From Zeugodacus cucurbitae (Eukaryota; Arthropoda; Insecta; Diptera; Tephritidae), in NCBI RefSeq assembly GCF_028554725.1, contig NC_071669.1:55957001-56021000 (forward strand): 64,000 nucleotides of DNA, read 5' to 3'. Both the position numbers and the translations under genes were made by a program. This document shows positions 11,571 through 24,166 of this stretch, in pieces. Position 1 is the stretch's first letter. Every line of letters begins with the position of its first letter. The notes under the pieces were generated by a model. It searched no databases. It had not been told where the DNA came from and saw only the letters and a list, made by a program, of their open reading frames with translations.

Positions 11571-14500
11571 TTGACAATAAACGCTCTCGACTTCTTTTAA
11601 AATTTTATTTTTTTCTCAACTCCAGACATTAGCGTTTTGCATAGTGTTTATCACACACACTATTCCACAAAAGTATGTCGACCAAACGTCGTACCAAATA
11701 GTTTTTAAGTCATTTGGCCAATTTTGTGCTGCCAATTAGATTTAACACGGAAAAGCTATAAAACCCATTTGATTTATTGCTCCTCAATGTTACATTTCTA
11801 GCAGACATATAAGGCAGATATGTATATAAGCACATAAGTGGTCGCTCAACCGCCTGTGTGTGGCCCACGTAGCCGGTAGGTCTGATGCACCGCGGTACTG
11901 TCCGACTCATTTGCCTGTCCAAACGGTTTGTTTTGGAGGCGTTTCAACGCTTTGGAAATGTGTATAGAAATGGGTGCAGCGCCAGTGCGGTAATTTGTCA
12001 CAGTTAATTGCAGTGTTAAAATGTGAAATTGTCTCAATTTTATTGTTTTTGCTAGTTTTATGCATTGTCAGCGGCGAAAATTACTCTTTACTTGATGGAA
12101 ACTTAGCTCGCATTTTTGGGGCGCCACTAACTCATAGTGCAGTGACTCATTGAAAAGTTGCAGTAAGTGAGAATTCTTATAAAGTGAATTAAATAAAATA
12201 ATTCGACTGCAACGAAATTGTGTTACGCAACAAAATTTCGTCACGTTTGTGGTATATAGAGGTATAGCTTCATGAAAGTTTGAGCCGAGTTAAATACTTA
12301 TTTTTTGTAAAAATTACTAATAGTAATATCTCCAATGGAAAACGTTAAAGGGAAAATTTTTACGAAAATAACGATAAGATAAATGTACACTGCAATAAAA
12401 ACTCTATATTAAAGAGTTGTATGAATGATTAAAAATAGAAAAAATGCGGAAGAGTTGCCACCTGTCAGAAAAGTTCAAAATCAAAATAACATTGATAATA
12501 CAAATAGTGATCAAATTGTGACGAGCAATAAAATGGGGTTTATTAATATTTTCTTTGAGCAGGGGTACCACCTTCTTTAAAATGTTTAGTTAATTATATT
12601 AATAAAAGAAACTGAACTAAAGTTACTTCACCATGATATTGTTGAGACAGCTTGTTTGTTTGACCGTTTTATTACGATTATATTCGACGCTTACGATTGA
12701 AAAATTTTCTTTAGTTTTTCGAGCGTTCTGAGGGAAGGTTCTGAGATTAGAAAGATTTTCAGCCGATCCAAGGAAAGCTTATTTTTTTTTAAACACTGAT
12801 GTCTCAAGATATCGACTGCCTCGATCTATATAGATACATACCTATATACATATGTAAGTGCTTGAGGCACTAGTTTGGCGATATTTTTCGAACAGTTATT
12901 CGAGACTCTAACAGACATTTGGTAGATCAATATTTATGTATCTAGATAAGTATCAGATTTTTGAAGATTTGAAAATTTTGTCACTTACAAAATGGGTTGT
13001 TAAATTAGAGAATAAGTGTGCTTTGGCGTGAAGCCAGAACCGAAAATAAGGTCATATTATCTCCTTAAAGTTTTAGTTGTAGACAGTCTAGTATCTAGTT
13101 CATTATCTCTTAGAATACAGCCTGACTTTAATAAATATTTTAACTTGAATGAAAAGCTATTTAAATCTTCTCAGATATAATAAAAAAAAACAAGAAAATA
13201 CTAGAATATTCCATTATGTGTGTAATTTAAAGGATATGCATTTTCAAAAATGGCTACTTTGTCATTCTCTCTCAAAAAAAAATTGTCACAAATGGTCGAC
13301 ACACAGTTGAATGAACTCATTTACGGAACACGACATGTGTAACGAATCTACACCGACACACACACACGCACACTCATCTGCATTTTTTTAATATTGTCTG
13401 CGCGCAGAGAGTCTTAAATATCCTGGCATGCAGGAATTTCGAGGTATATCATAACAGCGAATGAGGTGTACAGTACACAGGCGCTACTATAGCGTTGCCA
13501 ATATGACTACGGACATTTTGGTGCACACACACACACACATACAAGGAAAAAAATACAGAAAAAACACGGAAAAAAATACAACAACAACAACATACATGTA
13601 CCTTCATATATTGAGTGTAACACATGCACCGTTACCGGTGACGCCCCCACAAGCTCACTCATATGCATGTATGCGACAGCCGACCACACAGTGGCAGGAG
13701 TCAACAACATCGGCATGAGCGAAGCAGACATAAACTCTAGACATACATATGTACATACTATGTATCCTTGTGCATATGCTTGCTTGTCTGCCTGTCTCTT
13801 ATCCCGTCAACCACAAAAACAAAACAAAAGTCACATCACATATGAATGAAATAGAAAGAAATGAGTGAAAAGTCAGTGAAAAAAATGTATCTTCTGCCAT
13901 TACACACATATACTCCTCTCACTCTGTGCCAGCATATGTACATAAGCTGCAGGACGAAGGATACCCAGAAACCACATGTGTAGTTACAACAAAAAAAAAT
14001 TCAGTTAGGGGTAGTTTCTACAATTTTTTGTATTTGTTTTTTTTTGTGTTTTTGTACCCATATGGGTGGATTTTAGTGCATAAAAAATATCTAAATCAAC
14101 ACTTGCAGACAAGTGTGTGTGTGTCTAGTTGGCTATAACCACTCCCGGTTGCATGCCACACGACTCACTCCACAACACCCTACCAAGCTTCGACTGACTT
14201 TATTACATTGATCCTGCAAACACATTTTTTCCATTTATTTAAGTAAACACGAACGCAATGTTTGTTGTAACTTTGTATATGCGTATGTACTTATTTGTTG
14301 TAGGCTGAGTGAGTTGGAAAAAAATGTCGTTGCAACGCATTTGTGTGTTGTTGGCTTCTGAGGCAAGCGTTATTGCCACTACTAACGGCAGTCTTCCGGC
14401 CCACATGCTCGCTATCGGTGTTATCCTTACAACAACAACTACACTTGTAACATGCGTTCCACACTTGCCACCGCTACTACTTACTGCTTCGCTTATTGTT

Positions 14501-15539
14501 GTTGTTGTTATTGTATTTTCCGCTGACTTTGTTACTTTTGTGCGTGTTTCACTTGTTTCAGCCGCGTCCTTAACCCGCCACTGACTTACTAGCTGTAGTT
14601 GTTGTTGCTAGGATGTATATTATTTATTGTTTTTGTTGTTTTTGTTGCTGTTGCTCTAGCAATTTGAAGTGCGTGGCGCGTATTGCGTGCGTCTTCATCA
14701 TTTACGTGGCACTGCCATGTTTGGCTTCATTTCCAAGGGAAATGTCTAATAAAAATGATTTATGCTTAGCAGCCAACAGCCAACTACCAACAAACAACAG
14801 TCAATAACAACAACGAGCAAAGCGCGCGTACAGCGAATTAGTCGAATTAGAGACCTTGTTGAATTTCCCAAAGTTTTCCAATTGCTATTTAACGCAGTTA
14901 GTAGTATGGCGGGAGGCTTATTTTTAGTTGCCGCGTAGTTGTTTCTTCACTTTGGTCTGCGTAGACGCAGTGCGTAAATCATTAAAGAAAATCGATACTC
15001 GGGTCTTTAAGTTGGTTTGTTTTAGTTGTAAAAGCTTGAAAGGAACAAAATTTCGTTATTTTGGACAATCAAAGGTGTAGGTAGTGGCAGTGATTATTGT
15101 TTCGTCCAGATGCTGTCGTTTTTTTTTCAGGTTAACTCGCTCGGGTTTTCAGATTTCCTAACCACTTTAAGGGGTTGTATGGGTTTCAAAATTTCAAAAA
15201 ATTTGTTGTCGTCTAAGAGTTATACCCTTTGGAATTTTCCTCCACCGCGCCATGTCAGTATGAACGTAAAACTTTCAACGCATTTTAATTAAATTCAATT
15301 TTTTCAGATCGGTCGACGCGATATCTCAAATAGTTCTGAAGCGATTTTGTTCAAATTCTGTCAAAAATTCAAATTTCAATATTTTCTTTTTTCCTTCGCT
15401 CATTAACTAGATTTATCCATGAACTATCGAAATATTTTTGGTTTACTGATTTTGGATGAACCAATCATGAGTTATGATGTCCACCGCAAGACCTTTATTT
15501 TTGAACACGTCATGGGAGTTAAGGTGACAACGGCTGAGT
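11571..15539. other. Gene-free DNA, simple repeats only
   Basis: No gene supported. Contains CA-dinucleotide runs (13358-13375, 13523-13542), CAACAA/TTG runs (13578-13592, 14430-14445, 14500-14515, 14590-14660) and TACATA strings. Open frames at 14309-14584 and 14613-14807 are rich in Thr/Val/Cys from repeat translation, with no domain. The part 15150-15539 (TTAAGGGGTTGTATGGG...) leads directly into repeat family B and may be an older repeat. Confidence 0.6.
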
Positions 15540-16280
15540 TTTCGTAATTATACGCTGAACAGACAGGGTATATTAAGTTTGTCACGATGTTTGTAACACC
15601 CAGAAGGAAGAGTCGGAGACCCTATAAATTATATATATAAATGATCAGTATGTTGAGCTGAGTCGATTTAGCCATGTCCGTCTGTTTGTCCGTCTGTATA
15701 TATACGAACTAGTCCTTCAGTTTTTAAGATATCGTTTTGAAATTTTGCAGATGTTATTTTCTCTTCAAGAAGCTGCTCATTTGTCGGAACTGCCGATATC
15801 GGACCACTATATCATATAGCTGCCATACACACTGAACGATCGGAATCAAGCGCTTGTATGGAAAACTTCCGCATTTTACTACATATCTTCACGAAATTTG
15901 GTGTGAGTTATTGTTCATCGAAATAATTTAATCGCCGAAAAAATTGTTCAGATCGGTTCACTATAGCATATAGCTGCCATACAAACTGAACGATCGGAAT
16001 CAATGGCTTTTATGGAAATTTTCTCATTTGACATGGTATCTTCACGAAATTTGACATGGATAATATAATCTCCGAAGAAATTGTTCAGATCGGTTAACTA
16101 TAAAACCTTAATGTTTCTAGCAAACAACCCGGATAAAAAGAATTAGTAAAATGTTTTCTTTTTTTTTACTTACTTTTTCTTACGTCTTTAGATTTGCTTA
16201 AGCACATAGTTACTTAAAGAAATGCACCTGTGAAGGGTATATTAGCTTCGGTACAGCCGGAGTTAACGTTTTTTCTTGTT
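15540..16280 (+). repeat. Interspersed repeat family B
   Basis: Block running from ACAGGGTATATTAAGTTTGTC (15565) to GAAGGGTATATTAGCTTCGG (16234) and TTTTTTCTTGTTT. It includes AACACCCAGAAGGAAG, the tract GTCCGTCTGTTTGTCCGTCT (15680) and an internal direct duplication. CACTATATCATATAGCTGCC at about 15807 returns as CACTATAGCATATAGCTGCC at about 15959, each followed by ATACA(C/A)ACTGAACGATCGGA. A third partial unit starts near 16085. Its layout recalls family A (GTCCGTCTG tract, GATCAG, 'ATCGGTT' words) but the sequences differ. No coding frame recognised. Confidence 0.65.
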
Positions 16281-17090
16281 TTTAAATAAAAATTTCACAA
16301 AATACTGCTTAAACATGTATCTTTGATATCTCTGATTGTAAAATTACCCGTGTTTTTAGCTTATGAAACCTTAATTTGATAGGGAGGTGATTTCATTTTT
16401 CACAGTTTGTTCTTTTATCGATCAGTCGGTCGTTCGTTCGCTTAGAACAATCCGATCGGTCTGTACCGATTGTAGGTAAGGTTGCCTAAAATATTTAGAT
16501 AACAATCCGATAATTTTCCTATTGACTCAAATGTCGCGTAGAATTTCCATTGACTTTGCAGAAAATTTTCGACAAACTACAGCTCGGAGCTTAGTCTAGT
16601 TGATTGATTTAGCAGTGATTCTTCAGTCCAGTCCAACATAATAATGAGCTGTACTCGTAGGCTAAAATCCGCTTTAGAGTACTAACATAGCTATATAGAT
16701 AGATCGAAGTATTTGCGTCGTCTTATCTCGGGAAGGTATACTTATGTAGATAAATTTCTTACTAAAATTCAGAAAATTCGTTTTAACTAAGTGAACGGTG
16801 TGGGTTGAGGATACTAACACCGATAAATAATTAGTATTTTGAACTTATCTGAACGCTTGACAGGGCGTTTTCCTTTATTTGTGGTGTATTTATTTTTATC
16901 TGCCAGAGGGAGGTTTTCGCTTAATTAAATTGAAAAATTAGGGAATATCTTGAGTAGATAGAGCTTGAGATATTGTTTTCAATTACGGAGTTCAATAAAA
17001 TATATTGTATATCCGGACAAAAGAACTTCTCAAAAACAGTTCTAGTTGTCAAGAATTTACGTATAATAATCTAATATGCTCAATTTTTAT
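16281..17090. other. Gene-free DNA
   Basis: No gene, repeat unit or mobile element recognised between repeat families B and A. GATCAGTCGGTCGTTCGTTCGC near 16419 is a short TCG-rich run. Confidence 0.55.
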
Positions 17091-18442
17091 ACTCTCGCAA
17101 CATGTTGCACAGAATATTATAGTTTTGTTCATATAACGGTTGCTTGTGTCACCCAGAAATAAAAGAGTTAGATATGGGTTTATATATATATAAATGATCA
17201 GGATGACGAGTGGATTTGAAATCCGGATGTCTCTCCGTCCGTCTGTCCGTCTGTCTGTCTGTCCGCCTGTCCGTGCAAGCGATAACTTGAGTAAAAATTA
17301 AGATATCTTAATGAAACTTGGAAAACATATTCCTTTGCACCATGAGGAGGTGCCACGCTCACAAAATGGCGGAAACCGAAAACCTAAACAGTGTCATAAC
17401 TAAGCCATAAATAAAGATATGAAAACAAAATTTGGAACATAGGATCGCATTAGGGAGGGGCACATTTGGATGTAATTTTTTTTGAAAAGTGGGCGTGACC
17501 CGCCCCCAAAGAGGTTTTATGTATATATCTTGCAAATCAAAAAAAACTATATAAACCAAACTTTCTGCACTCGTTTCTTTTAGCCATTTCCTTATACAGT
17601 CCAAAAATCAAAGAAATCGCATAATAACCACGCCCACCTCCCATACAAAGGTTAGATTGAAAACTACTAAAAGTGGATTAACTCACTAACGAAAAACGCC
17701 AGAAACACTAAATTTCACATAAGAAATGGCAGATGGAAGCTGCACTCAGATCTTTTTACAAAATGAAAAATGGGCGTGGCGTCGCCCACTTATGGGTCAA
17801 AAACCATATCTCAAGAACTACTCGATCGATTTCAATGAAATTCGGTATGTAACACTTTCTTGACACCCTGATGACACGGGTGGAATATGGGCTAAATCGG
17901 TTCACAACCACACCTACTTCCTATATAACTGAATTTTGAATTCCATCTTATTCCTTCACCTTATAATATATACATTAAGAACCAATGAAGATATCGGAAT
18001 AAAACTTTACACAAATACTGTATTTGAGCTATTACTTCACTTATGAAAAAATTGTCAAACTCGGACCATGACTTTTCAAGGCCCCTGATATCGAACATGA
18101 AGAACTCGGTGCCTAAGAATAATTTTTCACCGAAAATATAGGTAAATTTCTCAGATAATTTAATGTAATTCATTCCCTCTGAATTTTTTTCTTATCACAT
18201 TTTGTCTATGTACCAAAAGTGAATTAAGTGGGCGTATAGTCTTCGATATATTATATCTTGGTGGTGAAAACGGTTCAGGAATTACCTCAGTCCCCATATA
18301 CTATTTATGATGATTTTCGTTATCCTAGTGAACTTTAATCAGAATATATGGTCGAATTGTGTTATCTTTATAAAATTACATCAATCAATTGCGGGCGTGT
18401 AAAACGTTCGGTTGCACCAAAACTTAGCCTTTCCTTACTTGT
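17091..18442 (-). repeat. Interspersed repeat family A, copy 1 (long form)
   Basis: About 1.35 kb running from TATACTCTCGCAACATGTTGC to AACTTAGCCTTTCCTTACTT/GTT. Near the right end is a hairpin-type word (CGTTCGGTTGCACC..., a decayed GTTCGGTTGCACCCGAAC). The two ends carry short inverted words (TATACTCTCGCAA on the left; a decayed TTGCGAGAGTATAAAA on the right). An inner tract of GTCCGTCTGTCCGTCTGTCT lies at 17233-17272. Minus-strand open frames of 81 codons (17359-17604) and 70 codons (17961-18173) have counterparts in copy 4 but match no domain I know. I orient the repeat by its ACAAGTAAGGAA end. Confidence 0.75.
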
Positions 18443-19003
18443 TTTATTTTTTATATGTACTTCACTTCAAAGTCTTCTTATAAGCTTTATACAACTAGAA
18501 ATATCAAACATGTGGACCCTTAAGTTTTCGATAAGTACCGTTAATTTCTATAAGATCACTGTTTGATTGCCATTAGACGAGGTGAGTGAATATTTCATGC
18601 AATTCCAACTATTAGAATACCATCTAGTCTCATTAAAAACATTGCCTTTGTCTCCCACCAGCACGAGCATTTCTATCTCACCGAATGAAGCGCAAAATTA
18701 ACAGATATTTAATTAAAACCGTGTACATATATTTGCATAGAAAATATTTCTGACACTACACTCTACAATTTTCTGTTTTATTTTCTTTCTTTAGTTTTGT
18801 TGTTGCCTTTTGCTATTTACACCAACAACAATGCAATGGATGGAAGCGCAAAAATTAAATCATCTTTACGGCATTTATTTTCGACTTCACCATACCAGCT
18901 GCATGATAATATTAATTTATTTTTAAACGCTGAGCGCATAATTCGTCATTTTACTTATTACCAGTTTGTTGATTTATTAGTGAAGTGAAGCACTTGAATT
19001 TTC

Positions 19004-19036
19004 ACATTTCATTTCATTTCATTTCATTTCATTTCG
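19004..19036 (+). repeat. (ATTTC)n microsatellite
   Basis: Six near-perfect copies of ATTTC in tandem, ending at TTTCGTTGC. Confidence 0.9.
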
Positions 19037-21479
19037 TTGCTGGACAGTCAAACCAGCCATTATGGAAACACTCGCTGATGATATCACCTACAGCGTTGTC
19101 CCTTCATATAAGTCGCATACACACACACACGCTTTATATGCTGTGGTGATTATTTATATATATATACTCTTCTAGTTGTTGTTGTTTTTCGTTGTGTCGT
19201 CTTATCAGTGCCTGTCTGTTACTCGAACGCGGGTCTTAAATTACAATTACAATAACAATTACAACACAAAATTGATTAGCGTAAACACACAGCTGCGTGC
19301 TAGCATGCACATGGCATTAATTTCCATTTGATAGAGCCCAAGTCAGTTTAATCGAAGCGAGCAAAGTTTACTAAGCCACGTCGCTTCAAAGTGGATTAAC
19401 TAATCAAATTAAATTAAAGCAAAAAAAAATGTTATTTGATTATAATAATAGTATTAAGAAAAGCCGCCTCTTAATTGTTGTTATTGCTTTACTATGCACC
19501 ATAAATATAGATTTAAGGCGAAGTTAATTGTAATTTAAATGATTTTCTCTAATAAGTAGTACAACGTTGAAGATAAAGGGTCGAAAAAATGTTCTCTGCT
19601 TTAAAGCCATGTCGAAGCTTCGAAGCTTAGTTTTGAGGTTAAACGTTCGTACTATGAGACGTTCTTCTCATCATTTAGGTGATGAATAAGCATTTTTACT
19701 TGATCTCGGGCAACTTGTTCGACGATATCCATGCCCTCGTGTTTTTCTCATGTTTCCTTCATTACTGATACTTTTTCGCAGTTAACCTAGCTCTAGTAAA
19801 TTCATTTTCTAAGTAAATGCATTTCTTATATTATTCGGAAAGCTCTTCATTATAACTATTTTATATTTTCTATTACACTAACTTATGGATATCGGTACAT
19901 GTTAGAGAAACGGGTCAAAAATAATCATGGGTCTCAAGTAAGGACTGATGTACTTCACAAAAAATCGCGAGAAATTATTTTAGAAACAAGTAATTCAAGT
20001 ACTGAATAATGTTCTCAACGCTACTGAACTAAGAAAAGTTAATGCTTATAACCTCAAATCTCTAATGTTCTACTTTTCTAATACTTTAGAAATTTAAAAA
20101 CCAAAGACACTATTTCTGGGTAAAATCTCTACAAATCTCTTATGTAAAGTATCTACGACGATAATAATATACGAAAATCTTTATTCGAAGAGTGTCCTTT
20201 GGTAAGTTTTCAGAATTCTTCATAAGAAGTTTTAAAATCAAGTGACTATTTCTAACGTAAACTTCATCTAAAGGTCATTGAGTCTACAGACTGATATCGG
20301 ATATCCAGTAACACAGTATATAGACTATATAGAGTCCAAGTCATAATATTAGTCCATACTGAAGTTTTCTGAATGAGAAGAAGACTCTGAGCAGATGTTT
20401 TTTAAATGGTTTTGAGACCCAAACATAATGAAAAGGTAAAATACTGTAGGAGGCTTTAAGGTTTCCTAATATTTTTACTGCACTCATCTGTCAACCCTCT
20501 GTTAAGTGGAAAGCTCTCAGAAAAGTCGAAAATTTCTTTACATAATTCAGCATTAGTCAGTCCGTATGATAGAGGAGATTTAAATGTCTTGTCATTCACA
20601 AAAAGTAATACTTAAGCTGATAGTTTCATGGAAGAGTTCGTGGGTTTTCGAAGACGTATATTTCATTTATGGACTCCGATATTCAATGCTACCTTCTACT
20701 ATAAGATGGAATCATCTCTTAAAAGTGGAGCCACGTTTCGCCTTCGTGCAAAATTGGACTATTCAATCTATCTGGAAGAAGGTTCAATACAGCTCTTATT
20801 CTATATAAGAGTTCTGTATATCAGCTATGGATCCTAAATCATTTATCGAAATAGTTATTAGTCTTTTAACTCTACATAAAAGAAAAAAAAATTGTCAAAT
20901 AATAGCTGCATATTCAGCCATCTCCTACCTCTCCCTCCACTCCAAAAGCACATGCCTTCACTTTCACCACTCCATCCAAGCAATGAACCAACCAACCAAC
21001 TGGGGCAGTGCACAGCTGGCCTCCCGCCACGCTCGACTAAAATGTGGGTCACTTTTTGACATATGCAGCAACTAAACTGTGTGACAGCTACAAATCTTTA
21101 ACATTTTGAGCTTAAATTTCAGCAGACACACATAGTACATATGTATATACACATAGGCAAATGGCAGGGAGTTGGTTTGCTGCATGCTTTTGTTATGACA
21201 TTGTGACATTATTTCGTAATTATATGAATTTTCATAATGAATTGTTGATGATTTACCGAGCGAATGACCTGTATTGTTGCTTTACGCATGGTAAAAGGCG
21301 GGGATGCTACACAACACACTGACAACAATAACAATATAAAGCTTGCATGTTGCATGTGGCGCAACGCAGCCGCCGCCACACCATGCAATGCCATGCCCTT
21401 TTCTTCTTCGCTTGAGTTGTCAGTTATTTTATACGTGTGTGCGTGTATGTGTCTTATGAATTTTCTCTTTTAGCCATAA

Positions 21480-21770
21480 TTTCTAATATATGTTTTAGTT
21501 GTTGTTGTTTTTTTTTTTGTTAATTTATTTTTTTACTTTTAAAGCTATTTTTGGCTCTTTGGTGGCTGTCGCTGCTTTATGCTCATATTTTATAGTGTTG
21601 TACCATATTTTCGAATTCTAATATTTTTGTTGTTGTAATTTTTTTTTTGCTTTTATTTTTCTTATTTTTCTTATTTTTTTTTTAGTTTTTTTTATTTTTT
21701 TTTTCATTTTTTATTCTTCATTTTTTAGTTTTCAATTTATGGGATGAGCGCTTTTTTTTATAAATTTGTT
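21480..21770 (+). repeat. T-rich polypyrimidine tract
   Basis: Nearly 300 bp of T-runs broken by single A, G or C (TTTTTTTAGTTTTTTTTATT type), with TTGTTGTTG at its start and again near 21628. Low-complexity sequence without coding potential. Confidence 0.75.
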
Positions 21771-22940
21771 TGAAGAAGGTCAATAAATCTTGTGCCTGTC
21801 AAATTTTCGAGTTGTTTTTGTTATAGGACAGCAGACAATGGCTGAAGAAGAGATGGCAGAGTATAACTTATAAGCGTATTATGATAATGTGGTTGTACAT
21901 ATGTATGGGTATATAGATATATGTATGTATATATATATCTATATATGTATGTATGTATATAAGCCTCTATGTAGAAGAGTATGTGTATGATAGAGATGTG
22001 CTGGGCTTATAGCCAACCAAAAAAAAAATGTTTTTGAAGACTTTAGAAATTTAAAATAAAATATATATGTATATATATGCACATCTGGCGCTGTCGCCAT
22101 ACCCAACAACTAAGGTGTGTTCAAGTACGGCCATAAATTATGTCTGTTTGGGCCAAAATCACCGCTTAAATTGCATTGAAAAATCAGCGTGTTAACATTT
22201 ATGGATTTTTGACAAGCGCTTCTTTAAGCTTTTATACATATAACCAACGACCGTTGTAATTATTTAAATTTCCCCAATTTATTGATTTATATTAAGTGTG
22301 TGTGCGTGTCGCAATGAAATTTTCATAAGAAAAAGCTTAAAATTTAATGTGACCAAAATTTTAAGGTGAATGCATAAAATTTATATAAAAGCCAGTATAT
22401 AGAAATTGATACATAAATATATACATACACACATTTATATAACAAAGAAAGCACTTGAACACCTGTGAGGCATTAAGCTGACTACAATACTACTATATTT
22501 AATTTTAATTTTATATATGTATGTATGTATACAAAGCTATTTACATAACTATGCCTAAGCCTGCATGATTATCGCTTACTTAGCTTGCACGTGCGCCAAA
22601 CCGGTAGGTGGCTGTAAGGTCTCTAGAAAATGCTGTTTATAAGCAACAATTTTACAAGCGTTCGATATGTATTAGTAGTTGTTATTGTTGTTGTTGTTGG
22701 GTTTAAATACAACTTTTCGTTTCATTATCTATGTAAATCAATCAAATTCAATTGTGGCAGACAAATGGTTTACGACCGCCCACATGTTAAGGTGCGTGAT
22801 TTATACTTGAACAAAAACATAAAAATAGCAGAACAACAACAACAAGTATAAATCAGTAAGGAAATGGACGTGGTCTTAACACATATGTATATATGTATAT
22901 AAATGAGAAATTCTCTTAAAGAAAACAAAAAAAATCATAA

Positions 22941-23350
22941 AAATCAAGCGAAATCGGTTATATGCTGACTTCTGGTTATATGTGGGTTATATATATAGTA
23001 CTCGGAACTAGATTATTTCCACTTTCTATATTTTACTTCTAACAACTAAAAATCTGATAAAATTTGCTGCTCGTAGCTTTGGAAATAAACAAGTTATGCT
23101 GTAAAGTCGATAACTGAACAATCGGTTCCATGGGAGATTTATGTTAAAGTCACTCGATCTAAATGATTTTCAATGTCTACAATTTATTCTTGTTAAGTAA
23201 TAGAATTTCCAACTTGGGTTCAATTAGCTTTTAAAATGTAGAAATTATGGTACAAAGTCTCAAAATCTGAATAATCGGTTGTACGAAAGTTAGGAGTAAC
23301 ATAGCTCATAACTTGAATATTTTCCGTTTATTCTTTCTACTTTTAATATT
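22941..23350. other. Gene-free, possibly decayed repeat with 'ATCGGTT' words
   Basis: Loosely repeated phrases such as AACTGAACAATCGGTTCCATG (about 23114) and CTGAATAATCGGTTGTACG (about 23266) resemble the ACTGAACGATCGGA phrase of family B. Similar phrases continue after the inserted element (AACTGAACGATCGGA near 23731). Probably an old interspersed repeat; the relation is inference. Confidence 0.35.
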
Positions 23351-23663
23351 TATTGGTCTACAACTTTGCTTCCGCCGTTTTCCAATAGATATCTCTAGGG
23401 TCAAGCACTGGTCGATTAAATCGATTAAATCGTTTTATATCGATCTTGGACATTTGTGTCAACATTAACCCAACAAAATATTTGTAGAGATCTGTTTGCA
23501 TCCCAAACTTATTCCTCGACTAAAAATGTCACTTTTTGAGCCGAATTCTCGACATTTGCTTTTCTTTTCTAATTCCAAGAAAAGTATGGCTGAGGCTCAT
23601 CGACATTTGTTACCGTTTATATACAAAAAAAAAAAACGGCGGAAGCAAAATTGTAGACCAATA
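23351..23663 (+). mobile_element. MITE-like element, copy 1, with 31-bp inverted ends
   Basis: The left end TATTGGTCTACAACTTTGCT and the reverse complement of the right end TATTGGTCTACAATTTTGCT differ at one base. Both continue into TCCGCCGTTTT, giving about 31 bp of terminal inverted repeat. The body is 313 bp with no open frame of note and several copies of CGACATTTG. A second, inverted copy lies at 58557-58896. This matches a non-autonomous DNA transposon. The superfamily cannot be fixed because the target duplication is obscured by AT-rich flanks. Confidence 0.75.
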
Positions 23664-23993
23664 ATAAGAATACTATAAAATTCAGTACCCATAACAACTT
23701 AAATGACGGAGTTAAGCTACTTAGTTTAATAACTGAACGATCGGATGAATTGAATATACATATGTACATATGTGCTCTCTGAATATTCTTCACTGTAATT
23801 TTTATTTTACGAAATTTCAAGTTTCTTTCTACATAATTATAGAGCCCATAAACCAATATCCCATAGTTGAAGAATTGGATATAAAGATTCCTTAAAATCG
23901 GTCATATTTGGTAACTGTAAAATTTAAAACAATAGTTGCTGACGTATAAGAAGAGTTCGATATAACTCATGTTTGTGTTCAATCGGTTATATG
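23664..23993. other. Gene-free DNA between two small elements
   Basis: AT-rich, with 'ATCGGTT/ATCGGAT' words like those at 22941-23350. No gene. Confidence 0.45.
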
Positions 23994-24166
23994 AAGTTGA
24001 ACTCGCCTAACTCGAATCACCATAATCCACAAAAAAAACTTCGAGTTAGAGAGACTTCAAGTTACAAAAGGTAATTTGTATGAAATTTCAATTCGATTGC
24101 CAACTCAAGAGAACGAGTTATGAAAATCTTCGAGTTATAGAAGTTCGAGTTATGGAAGTTCAACTG
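23994..24166 (+). mobile_element. Short pogo-like inverted-repeat element (candidate)
   Basis: The left end AAGTTGAACTCGCCTAACTC pairs with the reverse complement of the right end CAGTTGAACTTCCATAACTC. Inside there are four copies of a GAGTTA(n)GAAGTTC-like word (CTTCGAGTTAGAGA, GAACGAGTTATG, CTTCGAGTTATAG, GTTCGAGTTATGG). About 173 bp without coding capacity. The CAGTTGAAC end resembles pogo/Tigger-type termini from general knowledge. I could not identify a clean TA target duplication. Confidence 0.4.

Larger units (their letters stand above)
18443..22940. other. Gene-free DNA with simple repeats
   Basis: No gene supported. Contains a pentanucleotide microsatellite (separate entry), a CA run at 19118-19130, a T-rich tract at 21495-21760, TATG/TATA strings at 21895-21965 and 22505-22535, and TTG runs at 22675-22700. 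The span 19550-20830 has no repeat or frame that I recognise. Confidence 0.6.

Noticed and set aside
14309..14584. 91-codon plus-strand frame resembling a signal-anchor protein
   Set aside because: The Thr and Val runs come from ACAACAACAACT and GTTGTTGTT repeats. No other support.
17091..18442. Family A as a Helitron
   Set aside because: A hairpin lies close to one terminus, but the end is CTTACTTGTT and not CTRR. Inverted CTCTCGC words at both ends argue against it, so it is left unclassified.
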